A stretch of 64,000 nucleotides of DNA from Marininema halotolerans (GTDB lineage Bacteria > Bacillota > Bacilli > Thermoactinomycetales > DSM-45169), in assembly GCF_900116235.1 (NCBI RefSeq), contig NZ_FPAA01000004.1, positions 1 through 64,000 of the forward strand. The letters are read 5' to 3'. The translations under genes were made by a program, and so were the position numbers. Below the pieces are notes generated by a model that worked only from the letters and a program-made list of their open reading frames with translations, ran no database searches and was not told the DNA's origin. Shown here one piece after another: positions 1 through 8,010 of the stretch; the stretch's first letter is position 1; each line of letters opens with the position of its first letter.

Positions 1-477
1 GCGCAAAGGATCATGAGCCGTCGAACTAAAGGCGGTTCCAATTGGCACAAAGCCCGCATCAAAGTTGCCCGTATCCATGAGAAGATCGTAAACGCCCGTC
101 TCGACTTCCTACATAAACTGTCCTCGAAGCTGATTCGTGAAAACCAAACGATCTGCATCGAAGATCTTTCCGTAAAGAACATGGTGAAGAATCACAAGTT
201 AGCCAAATCGATCACGGATGCATCCTGGTCGGAGTTCGTCGCCATGCTCACCTACAAGGCAGAATGGCACGGACGAAACGTCGTGAAAGTAGGGAAACAG
301 TTCCCTTCCAGCCAGCTATGCTCAGCCTGTGGCTACCGCAATAAGGACGTAAAAAACCTTAACCTACGAGAATGGACATGTCCTACGTGCCACTCCCATC
401 ATGATCGAGACATCAATGCATCCAAAAACATTTTGCAAGAAGGATTAAAGATTCTTGCCGTCGGGACGACGGTCTAA
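1..477 (+). CDS. tnpB: TnpB (RNA-guided nuclease of IS200/IS605), C-terminal part
   Basis: The last 158 codons of a TnpB/OrfB protein; the frame is open to base 1, so the N-terminal half is outside the window. Visible features are the second RuvC acidic residue in [10 protein letters not shown], a zinc ribbon (CSACG ... CPTC) and the third RuvC acidic residue in [10 protein letters not shown] near the end. TnpB proteins are omega-RNA-guided DNA nucleases that help keep the element at its donor site. The seen part carries all expected C-terminal catalytic and zinc residues without frameshift, so the protein may be active. ATG at 13 is internal and should not be taken as the start. Confidence 0.9.
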   Translation, partial: AQRIMSRRTKGGSNWHKARIKVARIHEKIVNARLDFLHKLSSKLIRENQTICIEDLSVKNMVKNHKLAKSITDASWSEFVAMLTYKAEWHGRNVVKVGKQFPSSQLCSACGYRNKDVKNLNLREWTCPTCHSHHDRDINASKNILQEGLKILAVGTTV

Positions 478-553
478 GCTTGGAGTGTATCCTGTCAGTC
501 GATGGGAGTTTCCAAGAATCCCCCACCTCTTAGCGTAGGTGGGGGAGGTTCAA
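1..553 (+). mobile_element. IS200/IS605-type element, right end
   Basis: The window opens inside an IS605-family element. A TnpB reading frame runs to 477 and is followed by a GC-rich hairpin (cccccacct/aggtggggg, about 522-546) and a GGTTCAA-like end near 553, the usual architecture of an IS605 right end. The left end, and any TnpA, lie outside the window. Immediately past the hairpin the sequence becomes the interrupted coding sequence of a siderophore acyltransferase on the opposite strand, which fixes the boundary to within a few bases. The exact last base is inferred, not proven. Confidence 0.8.
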
Positions 554-571
554 GAGGCAATGTAATTCTCG
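430..571 (+). ncRNA. Candidate omega RNA (right-end element RNA) of TnpB
   Basis: In this family the guide RNA is made from the 3' end of tnpB plus the right end, and its guide is the sequence just outside the element. Here the scaffold would include the hairpin at about 522-546 and the guide would start near 554, running into the acyltransferase pseudogene (antisense to it). The hairpin is seen; transcription, RNA ends and guide length are inferred from the family. Confidence 0.4.
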
Positions 572-1086
572 AATGAACTTTCAAACCCGCTTCCTCTAAT
601 GCGGGAATGATAATCCGATTACGAGAATCGGGCTCTACCACCAGGGTATTCGTGGTGGGTTCCGTTTGAAAAATGAAAATGGCCATTGCGCGTGCGATGG
701 GAACGATGTAGGAGGGGTGAATATGAGCCCGGTTACCAACGACAAAGTGGGCACCAATATCCTGGGGCTCATCATCAATAATCACGGATCATATCGTGAG
801 CGACCTGATAGCGCATCATGTAGCCAATAGGAGTACTGCTTGAGTAAATCATAAAATGGTCACGGTAAGGATTGGCTACTGATTTTGTTAAATAGGCTTC
901 AAACTCTTCGAGGGGAACATTTAGTTTCCAAAAGGGCGCAATATGTCGTTTACCCATCCATTGATGGAGAAGATGGCGGTGCTCTTCTTACGAAAAAGAA
1001 TGAAAGGAGAGAGTCGTATTTTTTTCAGGGTTCTCATATTGAAAGATTGGTTTGGAAGGTTGATAGGCAGTGGTGGTGGATGCCAT
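554..1086 (-). pseudogene. Siderophore N-acyltransferase (RhbD/IucB-like GNAT), decayed and IS-truncated
   Basis: Reads from ATG 1086 (good RBS GAAAGGGG) as a protein of the same family as rhbD at 5607-6200: EEHRHLLHQWMGKRHIAPFW matches the NRLHQWQKEPHVVPFW segment there, and the end VEPDSRNRIIIPALEEAGL matches VAEPDIRNKKMIHIFEKCGF. Three lesions are visible. There is an in-frame TAA at 990-988 before EEHRHLL. There is a frameshift at about 775-780 (after HDMIRDY, resuming at DDEPQDIG). And the last 15-20 codons are replaced by the IS605 right end after ITLPLE. It has its own promoter and Fur box, so it was once an iron-regulated second acyltransferase. The small lesions could be sequencing errors; the IS truncation could not. 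Confidence 0.85.
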
Positions 1087-1118
1087 AGGTATACCCCTTT
1101 CAGAGAAGATTTTCTCAT

Positions 1119-1151
1119 AGTGTAACGTAAATGAAAACGATTATCAATATC
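1119..1151 (-). promoter_or_regulatory. Promoter with Fur box for the acyltransferase pseudogene
   Basis: On the minus strand TTGATA (1147-1142) and TACACT (1124-1119) are separated by 17 bases. A 19-base Fur-box match, GATATTGATAATCGTTTTC (1151-1133), agrees with GATAATGATAATCATTATC at 16 of 19 positions and overlaps the -35 and spacer. It also overlaps the stop codon of the upstream MFS gene. This indicates that the now-broken gene had its own iron-repressed promoter. Confidence 0.75.
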
Positions 1152-2337
1152 ATTCAGTTGATTGTAAGGGGTCTTTTTGCATAGCCAAAATAAAAATAAG
1201 AATAAGAGGCGCTATACAGAGAAGAAACATGGAGAAATAACCAAGGGTAGCAACAAGAAAGCCAGCGATTGTCGAACCGATTCCGATCCCTAGATCAAAC
1301 GCAGCGAAAAAGACCCCGTTTGCACGTCCTTTACTATGGGCTAAAACTCGTTGAATGGTTGATGCTTGTAAAGAAGGGTGGACAGAGCCAAACCCGAAGC
1401 CATAAAGGATTGCAGCCAGTAGTAAGCCAGCTAGATTCTGTAAGAACGCGAGGAGTATGAGTGCGAGTATCATCATACTTAGGCCCAGAAGCAGTGCCGG
1501 GCGAGGTCCCTTTTGATCAAAGGATTTTCCTGCCCAGAGACGGCTAAGGACCATAGCGAAAGCATAGACCGTAAAAAATAATCCGATGGATGTAATTCCT
1601 CGATCGGCTGCAAAAAGGGGCAAATAGGTGGAAATCGCCCCGAGTGTCAGCGTTGTACAGAGTGCCATGAAAGAGGGAAGGGCGGTTCCCTTTGGTATAA
1701 AAGGTTGGTGGTTGTTCTTTTCAAGAATGTGTGTCGCTGGTATCGAAGAGACCGGTGGATAATCGATTTTTTGAGCGATGAACCAAGCGAGAATAATGAG
1801 ACTCGTCGCAAAAATGAATAGGAGGGTGAAGGTATATTCCTCAATCACCCAGAGACCGATGACGGGCCCGAAGGCAACACCGATCATGGTAAATAGACCA
1901 TAGTAGCTCATTCCCTCCCCTTGTCGATGAGGGGGGATTAGGTCCGTTGCAACGGTCCCTGCGGTAGTCGTAACAGCTCCCCAAGCAAAACCATGAACGA
2001 CGCGAAGGAGAAGGAGTGGCCACAGAGAAGTGATGCCCAAATAACTGATCGTGGTGAGCAAAAAGAGGAAGAGTCCCACAAGGTAAGTTTGCCGTCTCCC
2101 GCGTAAATCAAGCCAGCCCCCAATCCACGGGCGAGAGATGACTGCTGCCAGGGTAAAGATCCCAATAATTAATCCAACTAAATCCTCTCTTCCTCCCACT
2201 TGACGAACAAAAAGGGGAAGAGTGGGTAAAAGAAGTTGGAATGTGAAAAATACCAGGGCGTTAGCGATACAGACAAATATAAAATTACGAGACCATAGGG
2301 GCTGTGATGGAGCTGATAGGAGAGATGTCCGCATCAT
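1150..2337 (-). CDS. MFS transporter of the siderophore operon (probable siderophore exporter)
   Basis: A 395-residue, 12-helix major facilitator protein. The loop motif GGWLDLRGRR between helices 2 and 3 and the second-half equivalent GKSFDQKGPRPALL are typical of drug/metabolite exporters. An upstream in-frame extension exists, but ATG 2337 has AAGGAG five bases before it and removes a non-membrane, arginine-rich leader, so it is preferred. It is the last gene downstream of six siderophore biosynthetic genes on the same strand, which makes export of the finished siderophore the likely role. RhtX-like import through a single MFS permease is the alternative. A hairpin at 2366-2408 between it and rhbF probably lowers its expression relative to the synthesis genes. 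Confidence 0.8.
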   Translation of the reverse strand: MMRTSLLSAPSQPLWSRNFIFVCIANALVFFTFQLLLPTLPLFVRQVGGREDLVGLIIGIFTLAAVISRPWIGGWLDLRGRRQTYLVGLFLFLLTTISYLGITSLWPLLLLRVVHGFAWGAVTTTAGTVATDLIPPHRQGEGMSYYGLFTMIGVAFGPVIGLWVIEEYTFTLLFIFATSLIILAWFIAQKIDYPPVSSIPATHILEKNNHQPFIPKGTALPSFMALCTTLTLGAISTYLPLFAADRGITSIGLFFTVYAFAMVLSRLWAGKSFDQKGPRPALLLGLSMMILALILLAFLQNLAGLLLAAILYGFGFGSVHPSLQASTIQRVLAHSKGRANGVFFAAFDLGIGIGSTIAGFLVATLGYFSMFLLCIAPLILIFILAMQKDPLQSTE

Positions 2338-2365
2338 GTTCACTCCTTGGTGTGAAGATGAGTGG

Positions 2366-2408
2366 TAAAAACATCTGCCCGTACCGAGGGATACGGGCAG
2401 ATGTTTTA
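2366..2408 (-). terminator. Strong hairpin between rhbF and the MFS gene
   Basis: A perfect 16-bp stem (2368-2383 with 2392-2407), eight-base loop, flanked by A/T runs on both sides. It lies 12 bases after the rhbF stop and 28 bases before the MFS start, so it may act as a partial terminator or an mRNA-stabilising processing site inside the operon. Confidence 0.75.
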
Positions 2409-2419
2409 CGACGATTTGA

Positions 2420-4234
2420 TTATGTCTGGGGAATGTGTGCAACTTCGGCCAGGATATTCGTAACCGTGCCATGTTCCGATGCATGGGGCCGATCCCCATC
2501 ATCACCGTATCCATAATCAAGCATCCGGTTGCGATTTAAGCACAGCTTGGTAAATAGGGGCTGTAAGAGATCAAAGAGTTGAAAACGTTCGCTTTCCTCA
2601 GGGAATTCCTCTTGGTAGCGAAGAATCGTCTTACGGACCTGGGACCAAAAAGTGATTTCCGATAAGCCTTCATGTTCATTTAAAAGATCGGACAGATAAC
2701 GGAAATGACAGATGAATAGCCCTGTAAAAATGAATTGACAGAGTCCTTCAGGTGGCTCACTCCGCAATACTTTTTTCAAGTCGGCAGGGATATCGGCAAG
2801 CTCAGGTAAAGGCTGGTCACTAACATTGACATCATCTACAAAGTCCTTAATCGCAAGTCGGTGCGGGATCGAGTCCTTCAATATGAGGATGGTGTTCTGA
2901 CCGTGGGGGGAGAACACCACTCCATAACGATAAAGGAAACGAAGCAATGGAGGGAGGATAACCTCTGTTAGCCGCTGAACCCACTCCTCAACAGAAAGAC
3001 CGGAACGTGCTATTAATTTACTGACGAGAGGGGTGTTATTGTGGTCGACATGAAGGAGTGCAGCTAGCGTGATGGGCTTTTCTCCTTCATCCAAATAGGT
3101 GTATACACTCTCGCGCCAAATGGCTCCGAGCATCTCGAGGTAGTGATAGGGAACGCCAGGGAGATCCGTGAAATAAGGATGGTCGTAGTTGAGACTAGCA
3201 ATCTCTCCGGGTAATACAACGCGGCACTCCTCCTTTAAGAAGGCGTCCTGTTCATAAATGCCTTTGATATAATCCGTAATTTTTGGCGCGAGTACCGTGC
3301 GTTCCCCTGGAAGTCCCCGGTAGACCAAGGTATTCAAGATGCTCATTGGTAATTTGACATGATGCTTTTCTTTGTGACTGACATTGACAAAGGTACGTAC
3401 GGATTGTTGGGGGAGATACCAGTCGTCACCCTGACCAAGGTAGATGATTTTACGCGTTGCAAGGTCTTCAGCGAACAACGGAACAATCATTTGCTTCCAT
3501 TGCCATTCATGAATGGGCATGAAGAGATAATCCTGCCTCGATCCATTTTCCGCTTGAAGGCGTTGATTAAAACGTTCCATGGTGGAATCGCTTAATTCTT
3601 GGCGGAGCAAGGTATCAAAATCGACGGATTGAACGGTATGCAGATCCGTACGCTCTCGATGAAGCGCAATCCAGCTGATCTGAACGCGTTGTTGATTTTC
3701 AGGTGCATAGTTTAGGTAGTCATCATAATTAAAACCAATGCGTCCCTTGTTGTAAGTAATCCAAGGATGGCCATCCATTTCTCCTTCCAGTTCCGCATAG
3801 TCTAGATCCGTAACATCCACGGTAGAAGATTGTTTTTTTAAGAGAATATGAGCATCAGCAATCAAGGTATTATGATACTCACGAATCAGATGGGCAGTGG
3901 TTTCTGGTGACATCGGCACCGACCCCTGCATATCCAAGAGAAAACGAATGGGGTTGCTCGCCGGGGCTAGGGTGCCGTCCTCTTCGCGTTGAATGGTATC
4001 CGAAAAGACACGATAGCTATCAAATACACCTCGTTCTTTTGCTTCATAGTGATAGCGTATTCCATTGGTAAAAGGGAGGACGTAACGATTGCGGCCCTCT
4101 TTTTTCTCAAGCAAGGTAGGCGAAAGGATATCTTCATACATAAACTCGGCGATCATTTTTGTTAATAGGTTACGGGAAACGGTTTCCCAGGCAATTGGAT
4201 TTAGAATCGTGGCGAGTTTCTCGTTTTTTGTCAT
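2420..4234 (-). CDS. rhbF: NIS siderophore synthetase, IucC/RhbF type
   Basis: A 604-residue IucA/IucC-family ATP-dependent synthetase that condenses the second hydroxylated, acylated diamine with the citrate half-amide to finish the siderophore. Seen motifs are HPWITYNKGRIGF (156-168, nucleotide/citrate-binding H-x-K-x-R region), PIHEW (240-244) and SPHGQN (442-447, catalytic-core segment). Length matches the family (about 580-620). It starts six bases after the rhbE stop. Type C assignment rests on position last in the rhb order and on the KGRIGF form of the motif; substrate order is inferred from the aerobactin and rhizobactin pathways. Confidence 0.9.
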   Translation of the reverse strand: MTKNEKLATILNPIAWETVSRNLLTKMIAEFMYEDILSPTLLEKKEGRNRYVLPFTNGIRYHYEAKERGVFDSYRVFSDTIQREEDGTLAPASNPIRFLLDMQGSVPMSPETTAHLIREYHNTLIADAHILLKKQSSTVDVTDLDYAELEGEMDGHPWITYNKGRIGFNYDDYLNYAPENQQRVQISWIALHRERTDLHTVQSVDFDTLLRQELSDSTMERFNQRLQAENGSRQDYLFMPIHEWQWKQMIVPLFAEDLATRKIIYLGQGDDWYLPQQSVRTFVNVSHKEKHHVKLPMSILNTLVYRGLPGERTVLAPKITDYIKGIYEQDAFLKEECRVVLPGEIASLNYDHPYFTDLPGVPYHYLEMLGAIWRESVYTYLDEGEKPITLAALLHVDHNNTPLVSKLIARSGLSVEEWVQRLTEVILPPLLRFLYRYGVVFSPHGQNTILILKDSIPHRLAIKDFVDDVNVSDQPLPELADIPADLKKVLRSEPPEGLCQFIFTGLFICHFRYLSDLLNEHEGLSEITFWSQVRKTILRYQEEFPEESERFQLFDLLQPLFTKLCLNRNRMLDYGYGDDGDRPHASEHGTVTNILAEVAHIPQT

Positions 4235-4240
4235 GCACTC

Positions 4241-5614
4241 TCAACCTTTCACTAACGATTTGTGTAGGGATTGGCGTTGCATCACGCCAAATTGCTGAAA
4301 TACATTCCGTTCCGACACCGAATAGACATTGCGTCCTGTTAATGTATTGATGATCACGGAATTGCGATAGGCACCGAGTCCGAGGTCAGGAGCGCCTACA
4401 CCGTGGGTGTGAAGTTCGCCATTTTGGATGAAAATCGCATTGTCATGGGCATGGGTAAGGGATAGGCGATAATCTTCGTCGATGACGTAGCGCTCTTGTT
4501 CGTCCCATTCGATTAGGTGTCGGATCCCTGCGATAAAGGGTGGAATCGCATGGTGATAACCCGTAGATAGAATGACGACTTCACTATCATGGGTGAATTC
4601 CTTTTGCTCATCACGATGGAAGGCATTGAGGCGATAGTGACTGAGTCCATTCTGTTGAATGGGAGAAATTCCGCGAACATCCACGTGGGAAAGTAAACGT
4701 GCAGGGGTTTCTTTTCCTCCGACAGTACGTTCATATAAGAGATCATAAATGTCAGCAATGGTACTTGCACTAATGCCTTTATAGAGTAGATCTTGATTAC
4801 GGATCTTCTCATCCCTTGCCGCCGGGGAAAGAGAGTGAAAGTGACGGGTATACTCCGGTGAGAAATGTTCAAGTCCAAGCTTGGAATACTCCATCGGAAA
4901 GAAGCCATTTGACCGTGTAAACCAGTCTAATTGGTACCCATGGGAGGATTGCTCTTGAAGCAGGGTATAGAAAACCTCAGCTGCACTCTGACCAGAACCG
5001 ACAACGGTAATGGAGCGAGCGTGACGACAACGATCCAGATTCTCTAAAAAGCGAGCGGAATGAAAGACGTCTTCACGAGGGAGGTCACTATATCGCGGAT
5101 CGATATTCGGAACACTGCCGGTCCCAAGTACAAGATGGCGTGTTTGATAGATCAGTAGTTGATCCGTTTCCGTATCGATAGCGGTGACACGGTAATGGCT
5201 GTCTGCACCTTGCTCTTCCCATTGAATATTGATCACTTCCCGATTGAATAGGCAGGTGTCTAATTCTTGTGTGACCCACTGACAATAATGGTTGTACTCA
5301 TTGCGTGGGATATGGAAACGTTCTAGAAAGTAAAAATGATAGAGCCGCTGGTGTTCTTTTAAGTAGTTAAGAAAACTAAAAGGGCTCGTTGGATCCGCCA
5401 TGGTAACAACATCGGCAAAAAAGGGTACCTGGAGGGTCGTTCCTTCAATTAATAGACCCGGATGCCATTCAAAGCGTGGCTTCTTATCGAGGAAAAGTGC
5501 TTGTACTTCTGGGGTCTTTTTAAGCATGGCTGCTAATCCAAGGTTAAAAGGTCCGATCCCGATGCCGAGGATATCGAGAATTTCGCTGGATTCTCTGCTT
5601 GAACGTTTATCCAT
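4241..5614 (-). CDS. rhbE: Flavin-dependent diamine/lysine N-monooxygenase, IucD/RhbE type
   Basis: A 457-residue FAD- and NADPH-dependent N-hydroxylating monooxygenase. The FAD motif GIGIGPFN (17-24), the NADPH motif VVGSGQSAAE (204-213) and the C-terminal STGYHH (350-355) are all present. It would hydroxylate the free amine of 1,3-diaminopropane, made by RhbA and RhbB, to the hydroxamate precursor. That substrate is inferred from the neighbouring decarboxylase and aminotransferase; lysine or cadaverine is the alternative. Its ATG overlaps the rhbD stop by 8 bases, indicating translational coupling. Confidence 0.92.
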   Translation of the reverse strand: MDKRSSRESSEILDILGIGIGPFNLGLAAMLKKTPEVQALFLDKKPRFEWHPGLLIEGTTLQVPFFADVVTMADPTSPFSFLNYLKEHQRLYHFYFLERFHIPRNEYNHYCQWVTQELDTCLFNREVINIQWEEQGADSHYRVTAIDTETDQLLIYQTRHLVLGTGSVPNIDPRYSDLPREDVFHSARFLENLDRCRHARSITVVGSGQSAAEVFYTLLQEQSSHGYQLDWFTRSNGFFPMEYSKLGLEHFSPEYTRHFHSLSPAARDEKIRNQDLLYKGISASTIADIYDLLYERTVGGKETPARLLSHVDVRGISPIQQNGLSHYRLNAFHRDEQKEFTHDSEVVILSTGYHHAIPPFIAGIRHLIEWDEQERYVIDEDYRLSLTHAHDNAIFIQNGELHTHGVGAPDLGLGAYRNSVIINTLTGRNVYSVSERNVFQQFGVMQRQSLHKSLVKG

Positions 5615-6200
5615 GTCGGTTCTCCTCCTTAGTTTTCCGATGACAAAACATCAGGGCCGCCCGTTTATCAGGGAGCTCAATTTCTTTTTGAAAACGAAAT
5701 CCACACTTTTCAAAGATATGGATCATCTTTTTATTGCGGATATCAGGTTCAGCCACTACTTTTTGTGTGGCCGGATGTTCAAAGAGTCGTGCGGTCATTG
5801 ATTCCAATAGGGGTTGTGCATATCCTTTCCCCAAAAACGAGGGGGGGCCAATTAACAAGTGAATTCCTTGATCCTCTGGATGAAAGTCATAGTGTTGTCC
5901 CAAGATGTCATCTTTGACCCAATACGTTTCCCAATAACTCATCGGAACCCCTTCGATCGAGCCGATATGAAGATCCTGGTGTGTATCAGCGAGAAAATTG
6001 AGCAAATGTTTCTCATACTGAACGCGAGGGATATCCAGGTTCCAAAAGGGAACGACATGGGGCTCTTTCTGCCATTGATGGAGCCGGTTGATATCCTCTG
6101 AGAAATTCACCGGTCGAAAGGTGATGGTTTGATTGATGCGAGGGTGAACAAGGGAAAAGGGCTCTTTCAACAGGTCATCCTTGGGTGCTTGTGAGTTCAT
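5607..6200 (-). CDS. rhbD: Siderophore N-acetyltransferase, IucB/RhbD type
   Basis: A 197-residue GNAT-fold enzyme of the IucB/AlcB/RhbD family. It carries the family HQW...PFW signature (around residues 43-55), MSYWETYW and a cofactor-binding stretch LGKGYAQPLLESM. It would acetylate the N-hydroxylated diamine to give the hydroxamate. It overlaps the end of rhbC by 26 bases and has the RBS AAAGGAGTG ten bases before ATG 6200. A broken relative lies at 554-1086. Confidence 0.92.
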   Translation of the reverse strand: MNSQAPKDDLLKEPFSLVHPRINQTITFRPVNFSEDINRLHQWQKEPHVVPFWNLDIPRVQYEKHLLNFLADTHQDLHIGSIEGVPMSYWETYWVKDDILGQHYDFHPEDQGIHLLIGPPSFLGKGYAQPLLESMTARLFEHPATQKVVAEPDIRNKKMIHIFEKCGFRFQKEIELPDKRAALMFCHRKTKEENRHG

Positions 6201-8010
6201 GTCGGGATGACACTCCTTTTGACAACGGGTTATTCACTTGAACATACACCGATTGACTTTCCATCGGTCCTACCAGTTCATCCATATCATGAACCCGGGT
6301 GAGTAGGTTGGCTTTGCAGGGAATACGTTCATCATGCAGTAAGCTATACAGCAAGGTAGAAGGTTCTCGGTTGAATGGCAGATGGCGTTCCAAACGCTCC
6401 CTTAGTTCCGATAGGAGCAGTTCTTCATCGATCAGCCCATCTACACCAAAACGATTGATGAGCCCAAATAAGTGATTTTGGAAGAAATAATAGCGGAAGC
6501 GTTCATCAGCGACGTGATCTTCACACATGGTTTGGCTTTTTTCATCAATTCCTGGAAGGATTTGTTGAAGGTGAGGGAACGTTGAACGACTGTAATAATA
6601 ACCTTGGTTGTCCCGGTAGTAAAAGCGGTTGGGATAGCCATCCTTCAACTGAATTAAGCTGTTTTGTTGGTGAGCTTCTAAGGCAATTCCATAGTTCATA
6701 TACAGCCAAATGAGGGGTTCAAAGGCAATATTTAGATAGCGTTGAAACCAATCGAGACTGACTTCGGCAGTGCTCCGTCCTTCTGCTTTTGCTAGGGAAG
6801 TGATCAGTTGAGCAAGGCGAGACGCTTCATCAAACATGGCATCTTGACATAGACCAGCGATCAGTGAGACTTGCTTCCCAGCATCTCCTTTAAAAGGGTT
6901 GTTGCGAAGGGAAATTTCAAAACCAGACTCTTCACGATCAGGGTGGACAAGGGTGAGAAAAGCTGGATCTTCAATCACTTGAAAATGGGGATGGGCTTCC
7001 TTCATTTCTTGACCGATTTGACTAGCAAGGATGCGTGAAACCTCGACGCCTCGCTCAAGTTCTTTGTATTTATTGAGCCGTAGGGAGTTTGTAATCTTGA
7101 TATTGACAGAGACCTTTAACATCCAGGAGGCGGTTGGACGATAAAGTGTACGAAGGGATGAAGTGGCATACCATGAGCCACCTTGTACACCAAGATCGAG
7201 TAAAAGCCCCTCCTTCAACCAGGTTTGAACATAGGCTTCCTTAAGTAAGTAGGTTGCCTGTTGAGGATGTATGGGAAGAATGGCATACTCATCAGGTTGG
7301 CAGTATTGCTGCTTAAAGGCGTCCGATAGATCAGGGTCTGCTTGTAGTTCCGCTTTAATGAGTTCCGTGGCCCGTTGACCGGTAGTCGAATCCTCTTGGA
7401 TCAGCGATTGGTGCGCTCGAAAAAGATGCAACGGGTGAGCGCCCTTTAATTCCGGTGAATAGCTTTCATGCTCGATCGTAGATAAGCCTTGTCGGCTTTT
7501 AGGAGTCGGGTGCATGAGGTGTCCAAAAATTAAGGATTGCTCCGCATCAAGAAAATGAAAATCAGTCCCATATAGTTCTTGTTGATCTTCCTTACGTGCA
7601 TCGACAAAGGATGCGATATGTTGACAACTTTGAATCACGCGTTCAACCAAGTCGTCAGGAAATTCATTTAACCCCTGGGCAATTGATAATTCCTTCGTTA
7701 CCAGCGTAATGAAGGTGACATAATCTAAGGGCAACCATTCATCCGATGACCCTACACGATAGGAAAAAGGAAAAACGAAAAGGTGTCGTTCTGTGAGCGA
7801 CCAATATTGGAGAGGGACGAGAATCTCCATCTGATGGTGTTTCAATGGACAAAGGATGCCTTTTCCAATGGGGGAGTTTCGCAAAATGGATTGATAGACA
7901 TCCTGATCAAGGAACTCTTCTTGGCTGAGAATTTGAAAATTCCCTGTCTCCTTTAAGTAGCAATTAAAGAAGCTTTGCATGGTTGCTTGTTGCGCTGATG
8001 TTCGAGGCAT
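6175..8010 (-). CDS. rhbC: NIS siderophore synthetase, IucA/RhbC type
   Basis: A 611-residue IucA/IucC-family synthetase, expected to couple the first acyl-hydroxy-diamine to citrate using ATP. Seen motifs: GHLMHPTPKSRQG (nucleotide/citrate site), LPIHPQQ, SSLRTLYRP with KVSVNIKITNSLR, and EAHQQNS. ATG 8010 is used because an RBS (GAGGAG) precedes it; ATG 7980 has none. The start overlaps rhbB by 47 bases. HPTPKSRQG rather than KGRIGF separates it from rhbF, consistent with the A- and C-type division of labour in two-synthetase pathways. Confidence 0.92.
   Translation of the reverse strand: MPRTSAQQATMQSFFNCYLKETGNFQILSQEEFLDQDVYQSILRNSPIGKGILCPLKHHQMEILVPLQYWSLTERHLFVFPFSYRVGSSDEWLPLDYVTFITLVTKELSIAQGLNEFPDDLVERVIQSCQHIASFVDARKEDQQELYGTDFHFLDAEQSLIFGHLMHPTPKSRQGLSTIEHESYSPELKGAHPLHLFRAHQSLIQEDSTTGQRATELIKAELQADPDLSDAFKQQYCQPDEYAILPIHPQQATYLLKEAYVQTWLKEGLLLDLGVQGGSWYATSSLRTLYRPTASWMLKVSVNIKITNSLRLNKYKELERGVEVSRILASQIGQEMKEAHPHFQVIEDPAFLTLVHPDREESGFEISLRNNPFKGDAGKQVSLIAGLCQDAMFDEASRLAQLITSLAKAEGRSTAEVSLDWFQRYLNIAFEPLIWLYMNYGIALEAHQQNSLIQLKDGYPNRFYYRDNQGYYYSRSTFPHLQQILPGIDEKSQTMCEDHVADERFRYYFFQNHLFGLINRFGVDGLIDEELLLSELRERLERHLPFNREPSTLLYSLLHDERIPCKANLLTRVHDMDELVGPMESQSVYVQVNNPLSKGVSSRHELTSTQG

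Noticed and set aside
5400-5801. 133-codon plus-strand frame opposite rhbE/rhbD
   Set aside because: Shadow of two well-supported genes on the minus strand; no RBS.
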